Below are positions 33,619 to 40,660 of a stretch of 40,660 bases of DNA, piece after piece. Source of the DNA: Acetobacteraceae bacterium. GTDB taxonomy: Bacteria > Pseudomonadota > Alphaproteobacteria > Acetobacterales > Acetobacteraceae. The notes below the pieces were generated by a model. The model made no database searches and was not told the origin of the DNA. It worked only from the letters and a program-made list of their open reading frames with translations. Position numbers and translations under genes: made by a program. The stretch is taken from positions 1 to 40,660 of the forward strand of contig SHWL01000023.1 in NCBI GenBank assembly GCA_009693865.1, read 5' to 3'. The stretch's first letter is position 1. Each line of letters starts with the position of its first letter.

Positions 33619-35615
33619 CGTTGTTCTCTTGTTGAGATTTCACTCAGGGCACGTTCATACGCGCGGGCGAAAGCTTTGCCGAACACGCTATCGAAATCGT
33701 CCGCGAGCGCCGTGACGGTCGCGGTATGACGCGCCTCGAACACATCCCAGGCGCGGGCTTTGCGTTGCGCGGGGAGAATGGCCAGCCCACCCTGTTCCGT
33801 GCCCGCGCGGATGTTGTCCGGACTGAGTTCGTCCAGAATCGACCGGACCGCGACCTGCATCGCGGCCATCGTGGCGACTTCATGCATCCGGATGTCGCGT
33901 AACGCGTCGTCGATCGCCGCGGCCGGGGTCATGTCGGTACGGCGGCCCACGCCGAGAAGCGCCGTCAGGGCGTCATCGTCGTTGGCGGAGAACTTCAGCG
34001 GATTGTTGCCATGGGCGCGAATCATGGTCTGTTCGATCCGGAACTCGTTTTTGATCGTTGCACGCGCGATCAGTACCGAGCGCAGTCCGGCGACCACGGA
34101 GCGAAACGCCGCGCCAAGCCCCTTCATCATGGCCAGCGGGTCCGCCGGTACCGCGCCGGTCAGTTCGGCACCCTGGAAAAATGCAACCAGAGCTCTGCCG
34201 TCTCCATCGCCACTTGCCACCGGCGCCGGGGGGACGGTCCGGGCCAAAGCCGGCGCCGATGCGGCCACCGCTGCCGCCGCGGCGATTGGAACGGCGGCCA
34301 TGGCAACCGCGGCCATGGGAACCGCGGTTGGTATCGCCGCCGGCGCCGCCTTGGGCATATCCGACGGTTCGTCGAACGGCGAGGCATCGCCGCCAGAGTC
34401 GAACGCCAATGGCGCCGAAGCGGCGAACGGCGGTACATCCTTCAACGGGTCGAGGTCCGGCTCGCTGAATGGGTTTGCCTCCACCGCCGCGGGTGGCGGC
34501 GCCACCGGGCGAGGCGGACGCTGGCGGACAACAGGTGCCGCCACGGGCGACGGCGCCTGGCCTGCTGCTTCGATCCCTGACCCGACCATCGGTTGGGGCG
34601 GCGCCGAATGCTCCAACGGGCTCCCCCCCAGAGACTCCACGGCTGGCGGCGCGAAAGGTGTGATCTCTTCGTCGAACGGCGCGTGGGCTTCGAACGAGGA
34701 TGGGGCTTCGAAGGGCACGGGGCTTTCGAACGATGACGACGCCTCGAATGCCGCGATCGGATCAGGCGCGGGGATCGGCTCCGGCGCGGCGGCTGGCATC
34801 GGTGGAGGGGCGGCGGGACGGGCCAGGTCCGGGACCTGCCGGGAAACGGGCGGTGCGACCGGCTGAGCCGCGGGGGGAGCGGCTGGCTGAGGCGCCCCTA
34901 TGCCTTCCAGCAGATCCTTATCCCAGTCGTCCGGCAGCAAATCGTCACCTGGAATGATGCCCCCTGTATGCGGAGTGGTATAGCTGGCGATCGGCGGCGG
35001 GATCATCGCGTCCTCCATCAAGGAGGAATGATCGGACTGGACCGCGCTCTGGAAGCCGCCAAACGCGCCATCGCCGTGCTCAGGGGCCATCAGGTCGAAA
35101 TCGTGCGGCAGTTGGACGTTGGTCGGGGCCACGCCCAGATCGCCATACTCAGGTTCGTCGAACGCGCGGCGCGGCGGCGCGGCCGGCGCCATGGGGTCGT
35201 CCCCGAAAGGATCGCCGAAGGGGCTTTGGCCGGATGACGCGGGCGGGGTTCCGAACCCGCCGCCAAACCCCGAACTCTGACTGGCCCCTTGGGCCGCCTC
35301 ATCCACGAGGCGCATTTCGATTTCGTACGCCCCAAACCTCAACCGGTCGCCGTCCCGCAAGGCGCGGGTGGTGCCTCGGCCAATCACATCGGCCTCGGTG
35401 TTCAAAAATGTGCCGTTCGTGCTGGTGTCCGCGACCTGCCATCCGCCGCCACGGAACGCGACGGCGAAATGGCGTTTGGACAACAACCGGTCGGGATCGG
35501 GGAGAACCCAGTCTACATCCGGGCCGCGGCCCACATGATATTCGCCCCCGGACACTGTGCGGGTCTCGGGCGCGACCTGATCCGGGCACCGCAACACGGT
35601 CATCGAGAGTTGCAT
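33615..35615 (-). CDS. tagH: T6SS FHA-domain protein TagH (Fha/ImpI family)
   Basis: 666 aa. The N-terminal FHA domain (about 1-105) has the phospho-Thr binding marks: Gly-Arg (29-30) in YHVGRGPDVDW, LSKRHF (45-50) and STNGTFLN (65-72). A very long Pro/Ala-rich disordered region (about 115-470) follows. The C-terminal TagH domain (about 475-660) contains FFQGAELTG, RSVVAGLRSVLIARATIKNEFRIEQTMIRAHGNNPLKFS and MHEVATMAAMQVAVRSIL. FHA proteins sense Thr phosphorylation by PpkA-type kinases and control T6SS assembly. Together with the kinase, PP2C and TagF here, this completes that control loop. Confidence 0.93.
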   Translation of the reverse strand: MQLSMTVLRCPDQVAPETRTVSGGEYHVGRGPDVDWVLPDPDRLLSKRHFAVAFRGGGWQVADTSTNGTFLNTEADVIGRGTTRALRDGDRLRFGAYEIEMRLVDEAAQGASQSSGFGGGFGTPPASSGQSPFGDPFGDDPMAPAAPPRRAFDEPEYGDLGVAPTNVQLPHDFDLMAPEHGDGAFGGFQSAVQSDHSSLMEDAMIPPPIASYTTPHTGGIIPGDDLLPDDWDKDLLEGIGAPQPAAPPAAQPVAPPVSRQVPDLARPAAPPPMPAAAPEPIPAPDPIAAFEASSSFESPVPFEAPSSFEAHAPFDEEITPFAPPAVESLGGSPLEHSAPPQPMVGSGIEAAGQAPSPVAAPVVRQRPPRPVAPPPAAVEANPFSEPDLDPLKDVPPFAASAPLAFDSGGDASPFDEPSDMPKAAPAAIPTAVPMAAVAMAAVPIAAAAAVAASAPALARTVPPAPVASGDGDGRALVAFFQGAELTGAVPADPLAMMKGLGAAFRSVVAGLRSVLIARATIKNEFRIEQTMIRAHGNNPLKFSANDDDALTALLGVGRRTDMTPAAAIDDALRDIRMHEVATMAAMQVAVRSILDELSPDNIRAGTEQGGLAILPAQRKARAWDVFEARHTATVTALADDFDSVFGKAFARAYERALSEISTREQR

Positions 35616-35699
35616 CGGAGTCGCCTTTTGTCTTGAACGGTCAGGTTCTGGTGCCCTCTCTGTCGCGCGGCCATCGCGGGGATGGCGGTCAGGCGGCGA

Positions 35700-36290
35700 T
35701 CAGGCTTCCTCGGGCGGTATCCGTCCAGGACCACCCGTGGCGATATTACGACCACTTTCCAGGAACCGTTTCAACCGGGCGGCGTGTCTTTCGATGTTGC
35801 CACGTGCGGATGCGAGCGCCACGGCGCCCGCGACGGCGCCACCGGTCGCGTGTGGCGGTGGCGGAACCGCGGGCTGGCCCTTGGGCGACATCGAATCTCC
35901 GCTCCAGAACGCCGCGACTCCAACCCAGGCTTCGGGCGTCTGAAACGCGCCATTTTCGGCATGCGCCATCGCGGCGCGGCGCTGCTCGTCCCGTTGCTGG
36001 CGAACCCAGGTTTCCGCGGTTTCCCGCGCCATCCGGTCAGGCTCCGGAAGGTCGGCGGGCGCGGTGCTCGCCGAGCACATGCAAGCCCACCAAACGCCCT
36101 CGCGTTTCGGTAAGGCATGCGCCAGCACACGTACCGCTTCCAGGCTGAACCCGGCGGCTTCCAAACGATCGATCGCGTCCCCGACATCCGCGCATCCGCG
36201 CAACGGCGCCTGGGCTTCCGGCGACAGCGTCGCGCGTTCCAAGATGGTCGCGAGTTCCGCCCCGGCCAATTTCGTGAGTGTTCCGGACAT
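35700..36290 (-). CDS. DUF6931-like T6SS-associated protein, function unknown
   Basis: 196 aa, no known domain that I can confirm; its overall look and place recall the DUF6931 family found beside T6SS genes, a memory-based call of moderate certainty. It lacks a signal peptide and transmembrane helix. A distinctive run is ALPKREGVWWACMCSA (residues ~59-74), with two Trp and two Cys. A Pro-rich linker (PPPPHATGG) follows at about 145, then an Ala-rich helix. It starts one base downstream of the vgrG stop and is followed by tagH after 84 bp, so it is in the VgrG unit. Candidates are a VgrG-associated adaptor or a small effector, but neither has direct support. Codon usage looks like its neighbours. 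Confidence 0.75.
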   Translation of the reverse strand: MSGTLTKLAGAELATILERATLSPEAQAPLRGCADVGDAIDRLEAAGFSLEAVRVLAHALPKREGVWWACMCSASTAPADLPEPDRMARETAETWVRQQRDEQRRAAMAHAENGAFQTPEAWVGVAAFWSGDSMSPKGQPAVPPPPHATGGAVAGAVALASARGNIERHAARLKRFLESGRNIATGGPGRIPPEEA

Positions 36291-36291
36291 A

Positions 36292-38460
36292 TCAATTAAT
36301 CATCGTTATCGCGCCTTTGAGCAACAGCATGGCACCCGCGTCGACCTTGGTCATCAGGCCACCCTTGAAGCTCGCCGTCAGCCCGCCCTCGACGTTGGTT
36401 TCCAGGCCGCCCTTGAGGCTGGCCGTCATGCCGCCTTCGAGCGCGATCTCCATGGCCCCTTTGATCGTGATGCCCATCTGATCGATCTTGAGGGTACTGC
36501 CGCCAACTTTCAACTCGATGGATTGCATCGCCTCGATCGAGACCTCGCCCATGGCGGCTTTGATGGTGAGATTCCCCATGGCCACCTTCAGATCGTAATT
36601 TCCCATCGACACTTCGGTCGAATGGTTCCCCATGCCGACCTTCATGACGTGATTGCCCTGGGAAACCTCCAGCTTGTGGTTTCCCATCTTGACCGCGGCG
36701 TCGTGGTTGCCCTTGGTGACTTCGAACGTGCTGTTGCCCTCGGAAACCTTGAGGTCGCTCTTGCCTTGCAGCACCTCGAAGTAATGGTCCTTTGTGATCT
36801 TGATGGTCTGCTTGCCCTCGACGGTGATCGTTTCGTCGACCTTGACGGTGACCATGCGGCAATTGTCGACTTTCAGTGTTTGATCGTGCTCGACCGTCGT
36901 CGTCAGGTTTTTTTGAGCATGGATGAGGATCAGTTCGCTGTCCTTCTTGTCGTCGAAGGTCAGCTCGTTGAATTTGGTGGCGTCGCCTTTCAGGCTGGAG
37001 CGGGTCTTGAAGCCCGATTTCGTTTTTTCGGCCGGCATCGGATAGATCGGCGCCGATGTACCGTTGTACAGTCCGCCGACCACGATGGGCCGGTCCGGAT
37101 CCCCATCGACGAACGCCACCGCGACTTCGGTGCCGACCCGTGGCAGGAAGTGCGCGCCCCAGCCGTTTCCCGCCCAGGGCTGGATGACCCGCGCCCACAT
37201 CGATCCGCCGCCGGTGGCCTCGGCGCGATGGTCCCAAAAGAAGCGTACACGGACGCGCGCCAGGGAGTCGGTGTGGATTTCCTCCCCGTCCTGCATCTTG
37301 AGATCGCCGTCGACGTCATGTTGCGGTCCCATGACGAGCGCGGTGTGGAGACCTTCCATGCGCGGCCGCGGCGTAATGATCCGCTGGCGCCATGTCACGC
37401 TGGACTTGAACACCTCGAACCGGTTCCGGTACGAGACCGTGCCCTCGTTGGTGATCCAGGTATGGTCTTCGACGAAATGCTGGATCGATCGGACCACGTA
37501 GGTCGCGTCGTCGGGGCTGGCCGGCGAGTTCGCGAGGGCAAATTTGCCGCCGGGCACAAGGGCGCCGAAATGACTGGCGCCATGATAGCGCTGGACCTCC
37601 GCCTCGGCCGCCTGGATTTCGAACTTGGCGCGCGCCTCCACGACGCTCGCGGTATTCGTCAAAGCCGGCCAGCGAAACACGTCCCGTGTGGCGGCGCCCG
37701 CCGTTTTCAGCACGGTCTTTTGTTCGTTCTCCAACTTGGTGCCCGGTTTTTCCGGATCGTAGTCACGCGTCTTGAAAGCGCCGGTCGCGGTCCCTGTCGG
37801 GGCCCTCCACTCCGTGATGCCTTCGACGTCGACATCGCTGACCGAGAATTTCAGCTTCGCGTTGGGGATGTCCTGGAACGCCGAGTTCGCATCGGTGACG
37901 ATCAGCGTGTGTTTCGAGTCGGTGTGCTCGAAATAATAGAAGAAACCCTCTTCCTCCATCAGCCGCAGGGCGAAATTATAATCGGTCTCATTGTATTGAA
38001 CGGTATAGACACGCGGGCTGCTGCTGCCTGTCACCTTGAAGGTGACATCGGTCAGGGCGGCGTCATTGAACAGCGACGTCAGAATGTCCTTGACCGACTT
38101 CGCCTGATAAACCCGGCAATCGAAGCTTTGGTTCAGGAACCAGAGCCGTGGCCTGACGGTCAGCCGGTAGCCTCGGAACTCCACCGCGGTGTCGGTGCCC
38201 CGGAGGACACCTCGCTCTTCGATCTCCTGAACGATGCCGTGGAAATGACGGATGGGCGCGCCGTCGCCATGCAACGTCAGGCAAACCGGCATGTTCAGGA
38301 TATCTTCGGGCTTGATGACGCCTTTTTGACTGACCGCGTGAATCTCGAATTGGAATAAGTGGCTGATCTCCTCATCGGCGGACAGGTACGTCGGGATCAA
38401 CGCATCCGTCCCGAGCGGCGACGTCATCGACATCAGGGCCTTAGCGCGATCCCAAGCCAT
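36292..38460 (-). CDS. vgrG: T6SS spike protein VgrG (TssI)
   Basis: 722 aa. The gp27-like part is clear from FEIHAVSQKGVI, GIVQEIEERG, RLTVRPRLWFLNQSFDCRVYQAKSVKDIL and EEGFFYYFEHTDS. The OB-fold has SLARVRVRFFWDHR and WARVIQPWAGNGWGAHFLPRVGTEVAVAFVDGDPDRPIVVG, both VgrG signatures. The C-terminal needle shows a repeating GN(H/Y/S)-x-x-x-V pattern (about 565-640) and then glycine repeats ending in KGAITMIN. There is no extra enzymatic domain after the needle, so this is a structural (non-evolved) VgrG. The start codon is ATG 38460. It heads the - strand block. No PAAR gene follows, so the tip must come from elsewhere in the genome. Confidence 0.96.
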   Translation of the reverse strand: MAWDRAKALMSMTSPLGTDALIPTYLSADEEISHLFQFEIHAVSQKGVIKPEDILNMPVCLTLHGDGAPIRHFHGIVQEIEERGVLRGTDTAVEFRGYRLTVRPRLWFLNQSFDCRVYQAKSVKDILTSLFNDAALTDVTFKVTGSSSPRVYTVQYNETDYNFALRLMEEEGFFYYFEHTDSKHTLIVTDANSAFQDIPNAKLKFSVSDVDVEGITEWRAPTGTATGAFKTRDYDPEKPGTKLENEQKTVLKTAGAATRDVFRWPALTNTASVVEARAKFEIQAAEAEVQRYHGASHFGALVPGGKFALANSPASPDDATYVVRSIQHFVEDHTWITNEGTVSYRNRFEVFKSSVTWRQRIITPRPRMEGLHTALVMGPQHDVDGDLKMQDGEEIHTDSLARVRVRFFWDHRAEATGGGSMWARVIQPWAGNGWGAHFLPRVGTEVAVAFVDGDPDRPIVVGGLYNGTSAPIYPMPAEKTKSGFKTRSSLKGDATKFNELTFDDKKDSELILIHAQKNLTTTVEHDQTLKVDNCRMVTVKVDETITVEGKQTIKITKDHYFEVLQGKSDLKVSEGNSTFEVTKGNHDAAVKMGNHKLEVSQGNHVMKVGMGNHSTEVSMGNYDLKVAMGNLTIKAAMGEVSIEAMQSIELKVGGSTLKIDQMGITIKGAMEIALEGGMTASLKGGLETNVEGGLTASFKGGLMTKVDAGAMLLLKGAITMIN

Positions 38461-38490
38461 CTTCGGTTGGCCTTATCCATTCGTTGGTTC

Positions 38491-38512
38491 ATCGGGGAGC
38501 TGCCTCCCCGAT
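38491..38512 (-). promoter_or_regulatory. Perfect hairpin in the vgrG leader
   Basis: ATCGGGGAG (38491-38499), loop CTGC, CTCCCCGAT (38504-38512): a 9-bp perfect stem that lies 30 bases upstream of the vgrG start. No T-run follows in either direction, so it is not a classic terminator. It could stabilise the leader of a long operon mRNA or mark a protein-binding site. A short 10-bp palindrome, GTAATATTAC, is further upstream at 38586-38595. Confidence 0.6.
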
Positions 38513-38662
38513 ATTGCGAAGCGTATCAGATTTGAGCGGCGGATGTCGATAGTGAAACCGCCTCGCCCGGTGGGACAAGGCACAAGTAATATTACCGGCG
38601 TGTTGCCCGTCTCTTATCGCGCATGTCCCCCGTCATATCACTTTGAATGTCCCTTCGGCCTC

Positions 38663-40150
38663 TCATTCCGGCGGCAGCGTCATCCGGCGGATCGTCCCGC
38701 TCGTGCTGTGGCCCTCCCGCAAGTCGACCAGCAGCACCTTGCCGCCCCATCCTTGCACCAGATCGCCGCCAACCACCTGGTCCACGGTGTAGTCCGATCC
38801 CTTGATCAGCACATCCGGCCGCAGCGCCTGGATCATCTCCAGCGGGGTGTCCTCGTCGAACAGCATGACCATGTCGACCGGTGAGAGCGAGGCCATGACG
38901 ATGGCCCGCGCGCCTTCGTTCTGAATCGGGCGGGTTGGGCCTTTCAGCCGCCGCACCGAGGCATCCGTGTTCAACGCGACGATCAACCGGTCGCAGCCCG
39001 CGCGGGCCTGTGTCAGCAGGTGCACGTGGCCAGGATGGATCAGGTCGAAACAGCCATTCGCGAAGCCGACCTTCAGGCCTTGCGCCCGCCAGCCCGCGGC
39101 TTGCGCCTTCGCCTCCTCGAAACCCAGGACTTTGCGATCCGTCGTCGCGAGGCCGCCGGTATGCAAGGCGTTCAGCAATTCGGCCTGGCTGACGGTCGCG
39201 GTGCCCGGCTTGCCGACCGAAATCCCGGCGGTGACGTTGGCCAGCATGGCCGCGTCCGTCAGCGATGCCCCGGCCGCCATGGCGACGGCCAGCGCCGCCA
39301 CCAGAGTATCGCCGGCACCGGACACATCGGCGACCGCCCGCGCCCGGGCGGGGAAGTGTAACGCGGGTTTATCGCGGCGCGCCAGGGTCAGGCCTTTGGC
39401 CGATCGGGTCACCAGAACGGCCTCGCCGCGGGTTGCCTCCAGCGCCGCGCGCCCGGCCCGGTCGGCCTCGGTGTCGAACAGCGCGTCTATATTGGTGGCG
39501 GCCCGAACTTCCAACTCGTTCGGTGTCAGGACGGTCACGCCGCGGTAGGCCCGGAAATCCGGCCGCTTGGGATCCGCGATCACCGGTTTGCCCCGTGCGG
39601 CGATCAGAGTTAGCAGCGGCTCAAGGACCGCGTCGCACAGGACACCCTTGGCGTAATCGGACAGGACAACGATGTCGGTTTCGCGCAACGCATCCTTGAC
39701 CCGCTCCAGCAGGGCGGCAACGCTCACCGGGTCCAAGGGCGCGGTGGTTTCCTCATCAAGGCGTAGCAACTGCTGGGCGCCGGCGATGAAGCGGGTTTTG
39801 GCGGTCGTCGGGCGGTCCCGCGCGACAATCAGGGCGGAGGCGACCCGGTTCGCATCGCGCAACAGGCTGACGATGACCTTCCCGGCGTCGTCGTCGCCGA
39901 TCACGCCGGCGAGTATGGCATGCCCTCCCAGGGTGGCGATGTTCATGGCGACGTTGGCGGCGCCGCCCGCCGTGTCGTGCTGCCGCCGCGGCCGCAATAC
40001 CGGGATCGGCGCTTCAGGTGACAGGCGGTGCGCGTCGCCGATTCGATATCGGTCGAGAATCACGTCACCGACGACCAGAACCCGCGCGCGACCGAATTGG
40101 CGGACAATCCCGGCAAGGTCTCTGTCGTCCGGCACTGGCTCGTCCATCAT
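38663..40150 (-). CDS. hldE: Bifunctional heptose kinase/ADP-heptose synthase HldE (RfaE)
   Basis: 495 aa, the usual size of the fused enzyme. It phosphorylates D-beta-D-heptose 7-phosphate and then adenylylates heptose 1-phosphate, giving the ADP-heptose precursor of LPS inner core. Domain 1 (about 1-325) is PfkB-type, with GGAANVAMNIATLGG and DVSGAGDT (catalytic Asp281). Domain 2 (about 350-495) is a nucleotidyltransferase with FANGCFDLIHPGHVHLL (HxGH motif, His372/His375). GGAG precedes ATG 40150; a second in-frame ATG at 40147 is equally possible. It lies outside the T6SS and has no functional link other than the envelope. Confidence 0.95.
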   Translation of the reverse strand: MMDEPVPDDRDLAGIVRQFGRARVLVVGDVILDRYRIGDAHRLSPEAPIPVLRPRRQHDTAGGAANVAMNIATLGGHAILAGVIGDDDAGKVIVSLLRDANRVASALIVARDRPTTAKTRFIAGAQQLLRLDEETTAPLDPVSVAALLERVKDALRETDIVVLSDYAKGVLCDAVLEPLLTLIAARGKPVIADPKRPDFRAYRGVTVLTPNELEVRAATNIDALFDTEADRAGRAALEATRGEAVLVTRSAKGLTLARRDKPALHFPARARAVADVSGAGDTLVAALAVAMAAGASLTDAAMLANVTAGISVGKPGTATVSQAELLNALHTGGLATTDRKVLGFEEAKAQAAGWRAQGLKVGFANGCFDLIHPGHVHLLTQARAGCDRLIVALNTDASVRRLKGPTRPIQNEGARAIVMASLSPVDMVMLFDEDTPLEMIQALRPDVLIKGSDYTVDQVVGGDLVQGWGGKVLLVDLREGHSTSGTIRRMTLPPE

Positions 40151-40399
40151 CTCATGCTCCGCGTCATGGCCCTCGAACTCCTGCCTCCTGGCTCATGCCC
40201 TGTTGGCGAGTCGCCGGTCATGGCACCGTCCCCGTCGTTCATCAGACGGCCTGGATAGCAGCCTCAAGGTATCGCCGCACTCGTGAAATTTACGCGATGC
40301 ATGGTTCCCTGACAGCGTCCGGCGGGCTAGAAGGACGGTACCCCGAGGATACGGCCCGAAGGTCGACCCCCGCCTGGCCGCGGCACGCAAGGAGGTTTC

Positions 40400-40514
40400 G
40401 TGAACTACTTTCCGCCGTTTGAAGTGATCCGGCGCTCCGTCGATATCTCGACCGTTCGCGGGGAACTGCGGGTTAATGTGTCCTATGAGGATTTCGTTAA
40501 GCTTTTAAAGCTAT
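40400..40514 (+). pseudogene. Truncated gene, N-terminal 38 codons, cut by an IS end
   Basis: GTG 40400 has a near-perfect AAGGAGG ribosome-binding site 5 bases upstream. The peptide begins MNYFPPFEVIRRSVDISTV and continues to VSYEDFVKLLKL at about 40513. It resembles a protein N-terminus I know only vaguely from alphaproteobacteria (function not certain). Beyond 40514 the frame runs into unrelated AT-richer sequence. The simplest reading is a gene broken by insertion of the mobile element that begins here. The downstream remainder is outside the window. Confidence 0.55.
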
Positions 40515-40660
40515 GGCTCTCATTGCGTTATTTATTGAGAAGTGTTAACCGCGAATGGCGGCTTGGGAACGGCGGTCGACACCCATGGACAACAAAGCAT
40601 TCGAAGCGTGGCTGGAAGTGGTCCGGAGCCTTACCTCGGAACAGCGCCAGCAGGTGACCC
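40515..40660 (+). mobile_element. Left end of an IS1595-like insertion sequence (partial)
   Basis: The element is inferred from the transposase start at 40585 and the broken gene to its left. A likely left end begins GGCTCTCATTGCGTT at 40515, and the short leader (40515-40584) is more AT-rich than the flanks. The 8 bases before it, AAAGCTAT (40507-40514), would be the target-site copy if the boundary is right, since this family duplicates 8 bp. The right end lies outside the window. Confidence 0.45.
40585..40660 (+). CDS. Transposase, IS1595-like (5' part only)
   Basis: Only 25 codons are seen, from ATG 40585: MDNKAFEAWLEVVRSLTSEQ and then RQQVT. The pattern A-F-x-x-W-L-x-x-(V/L)-x-x-L-(T/S)-x-x-Q-R is the usual opening of IS1595-family (zinc-ribbon plus DDE) transposases. 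The catalytic domain is beyond the window, so activity cannot be judged. It reads into the same direction as the broken gene. Confidence 0.5.
   Translation, partial: MDNKAFEAWLEVVRSLTSEQRQQVT

Noticed and set aside
36064..38358. 764-codon plus-strand frame opposite vgrG
   Set aside because: The - strand frame encodes unmistakable VgrG motifs. The antisense product is His/Arg/Asp-rich and has no motif.
1..40660. CRISPR arrays, tRNA or rRNA genes
   Set aside because: I found no short regularly spaced direct repeats outside coding repeats and no tRNA- or rRNA-like segment.

Overview
This window is a high-GC bacterial segment whose core is an almost complete type VI secretion system (T6SS) locus. 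On its left are a surface-adhesin/CHAT-protein/kinase block. On its right are a lipopolysaccharide heptose gene and the edge of an insertion sequence. The T6SS gene order tssA-tssB-tssC-second tssC-tagJ-tssE-tssF-tssG, with fha/tssK/tssL/tssM/tagF in a second operon, matches the alphaproteobacterial imp layout described in Rhizobium and Agrobacterium. High GC, frequent GTG starts and ATGA overlaps fit an alphaproteobacterium. A Rhodospirillales/Acetobacteraceae-like host is my inference and is not proven by anything in the window.

Left block (1-8331, + strand): the C-terminal 1,206 codons of a very large repetitive adhesin of the filamentous-haemagglutinin type, built from a 363-bp repeat array and then a 333-bp array. 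A lipoprotein with an N-terminal region that looks TPR-like and a C-terminal CHAT protease domain follows directly. Next is a membrane-anchored Ser/Thr protein kinase with a proline-rich linker. Then, on the - strand (8392-10511), come a membrane-anchored HExxH protein with no assigned function and an OmpA-type periplasmic protein that has its own promoter, strong ribosome-binding site and a perfect hairpin terminator.

T6SS core (10718-38460): three transcription blocks. Block 1 (- strand, 21375 to 10718) encodes the baseplate and sheath parts TssA, TssB, TssC, a second TssC, TagJ, TssE, TssF and TssG, and ends with a SAM-dependent methyltransferase carrying a regulatory domain. Block 2 (+ strand, 21515-24676), divergent from block 1 across a 139-bp palindrome-bearing spacer, encodes the ClpV ATPase and the Hcp tube protein and ends at a clear terminator. 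Block 3 (- strand, 38460 to 24850) encodes VgrG, a DUF6931-like protein, an FHA protein (TagH), two tandem TssJ lipoproteins, TssK, a TssL with an OmpA tail, TssM, TagF and a PP2C phosphatase.

Together these make the membrane complex (TssJ/L/M), baseplate (TssK/E/F/G plus VgrG), sheath and tube (TssB/C/Hcp), recycling ATPase (ClpV), and a full Thr-phosphorylation switch (kinase, FHA protein, PP2C phosphatase, TagF). I see no PAAR protein and no recognisable effector/immunity pair.

Right edge (38663-40660): hldE (ADP-heptose synthesis) on the - strand, then a + strand gene with a strong ribosome-binding site that appears to be cut after about 38 codons by the left end of an IS1595-like element whose transposase runs off the window.
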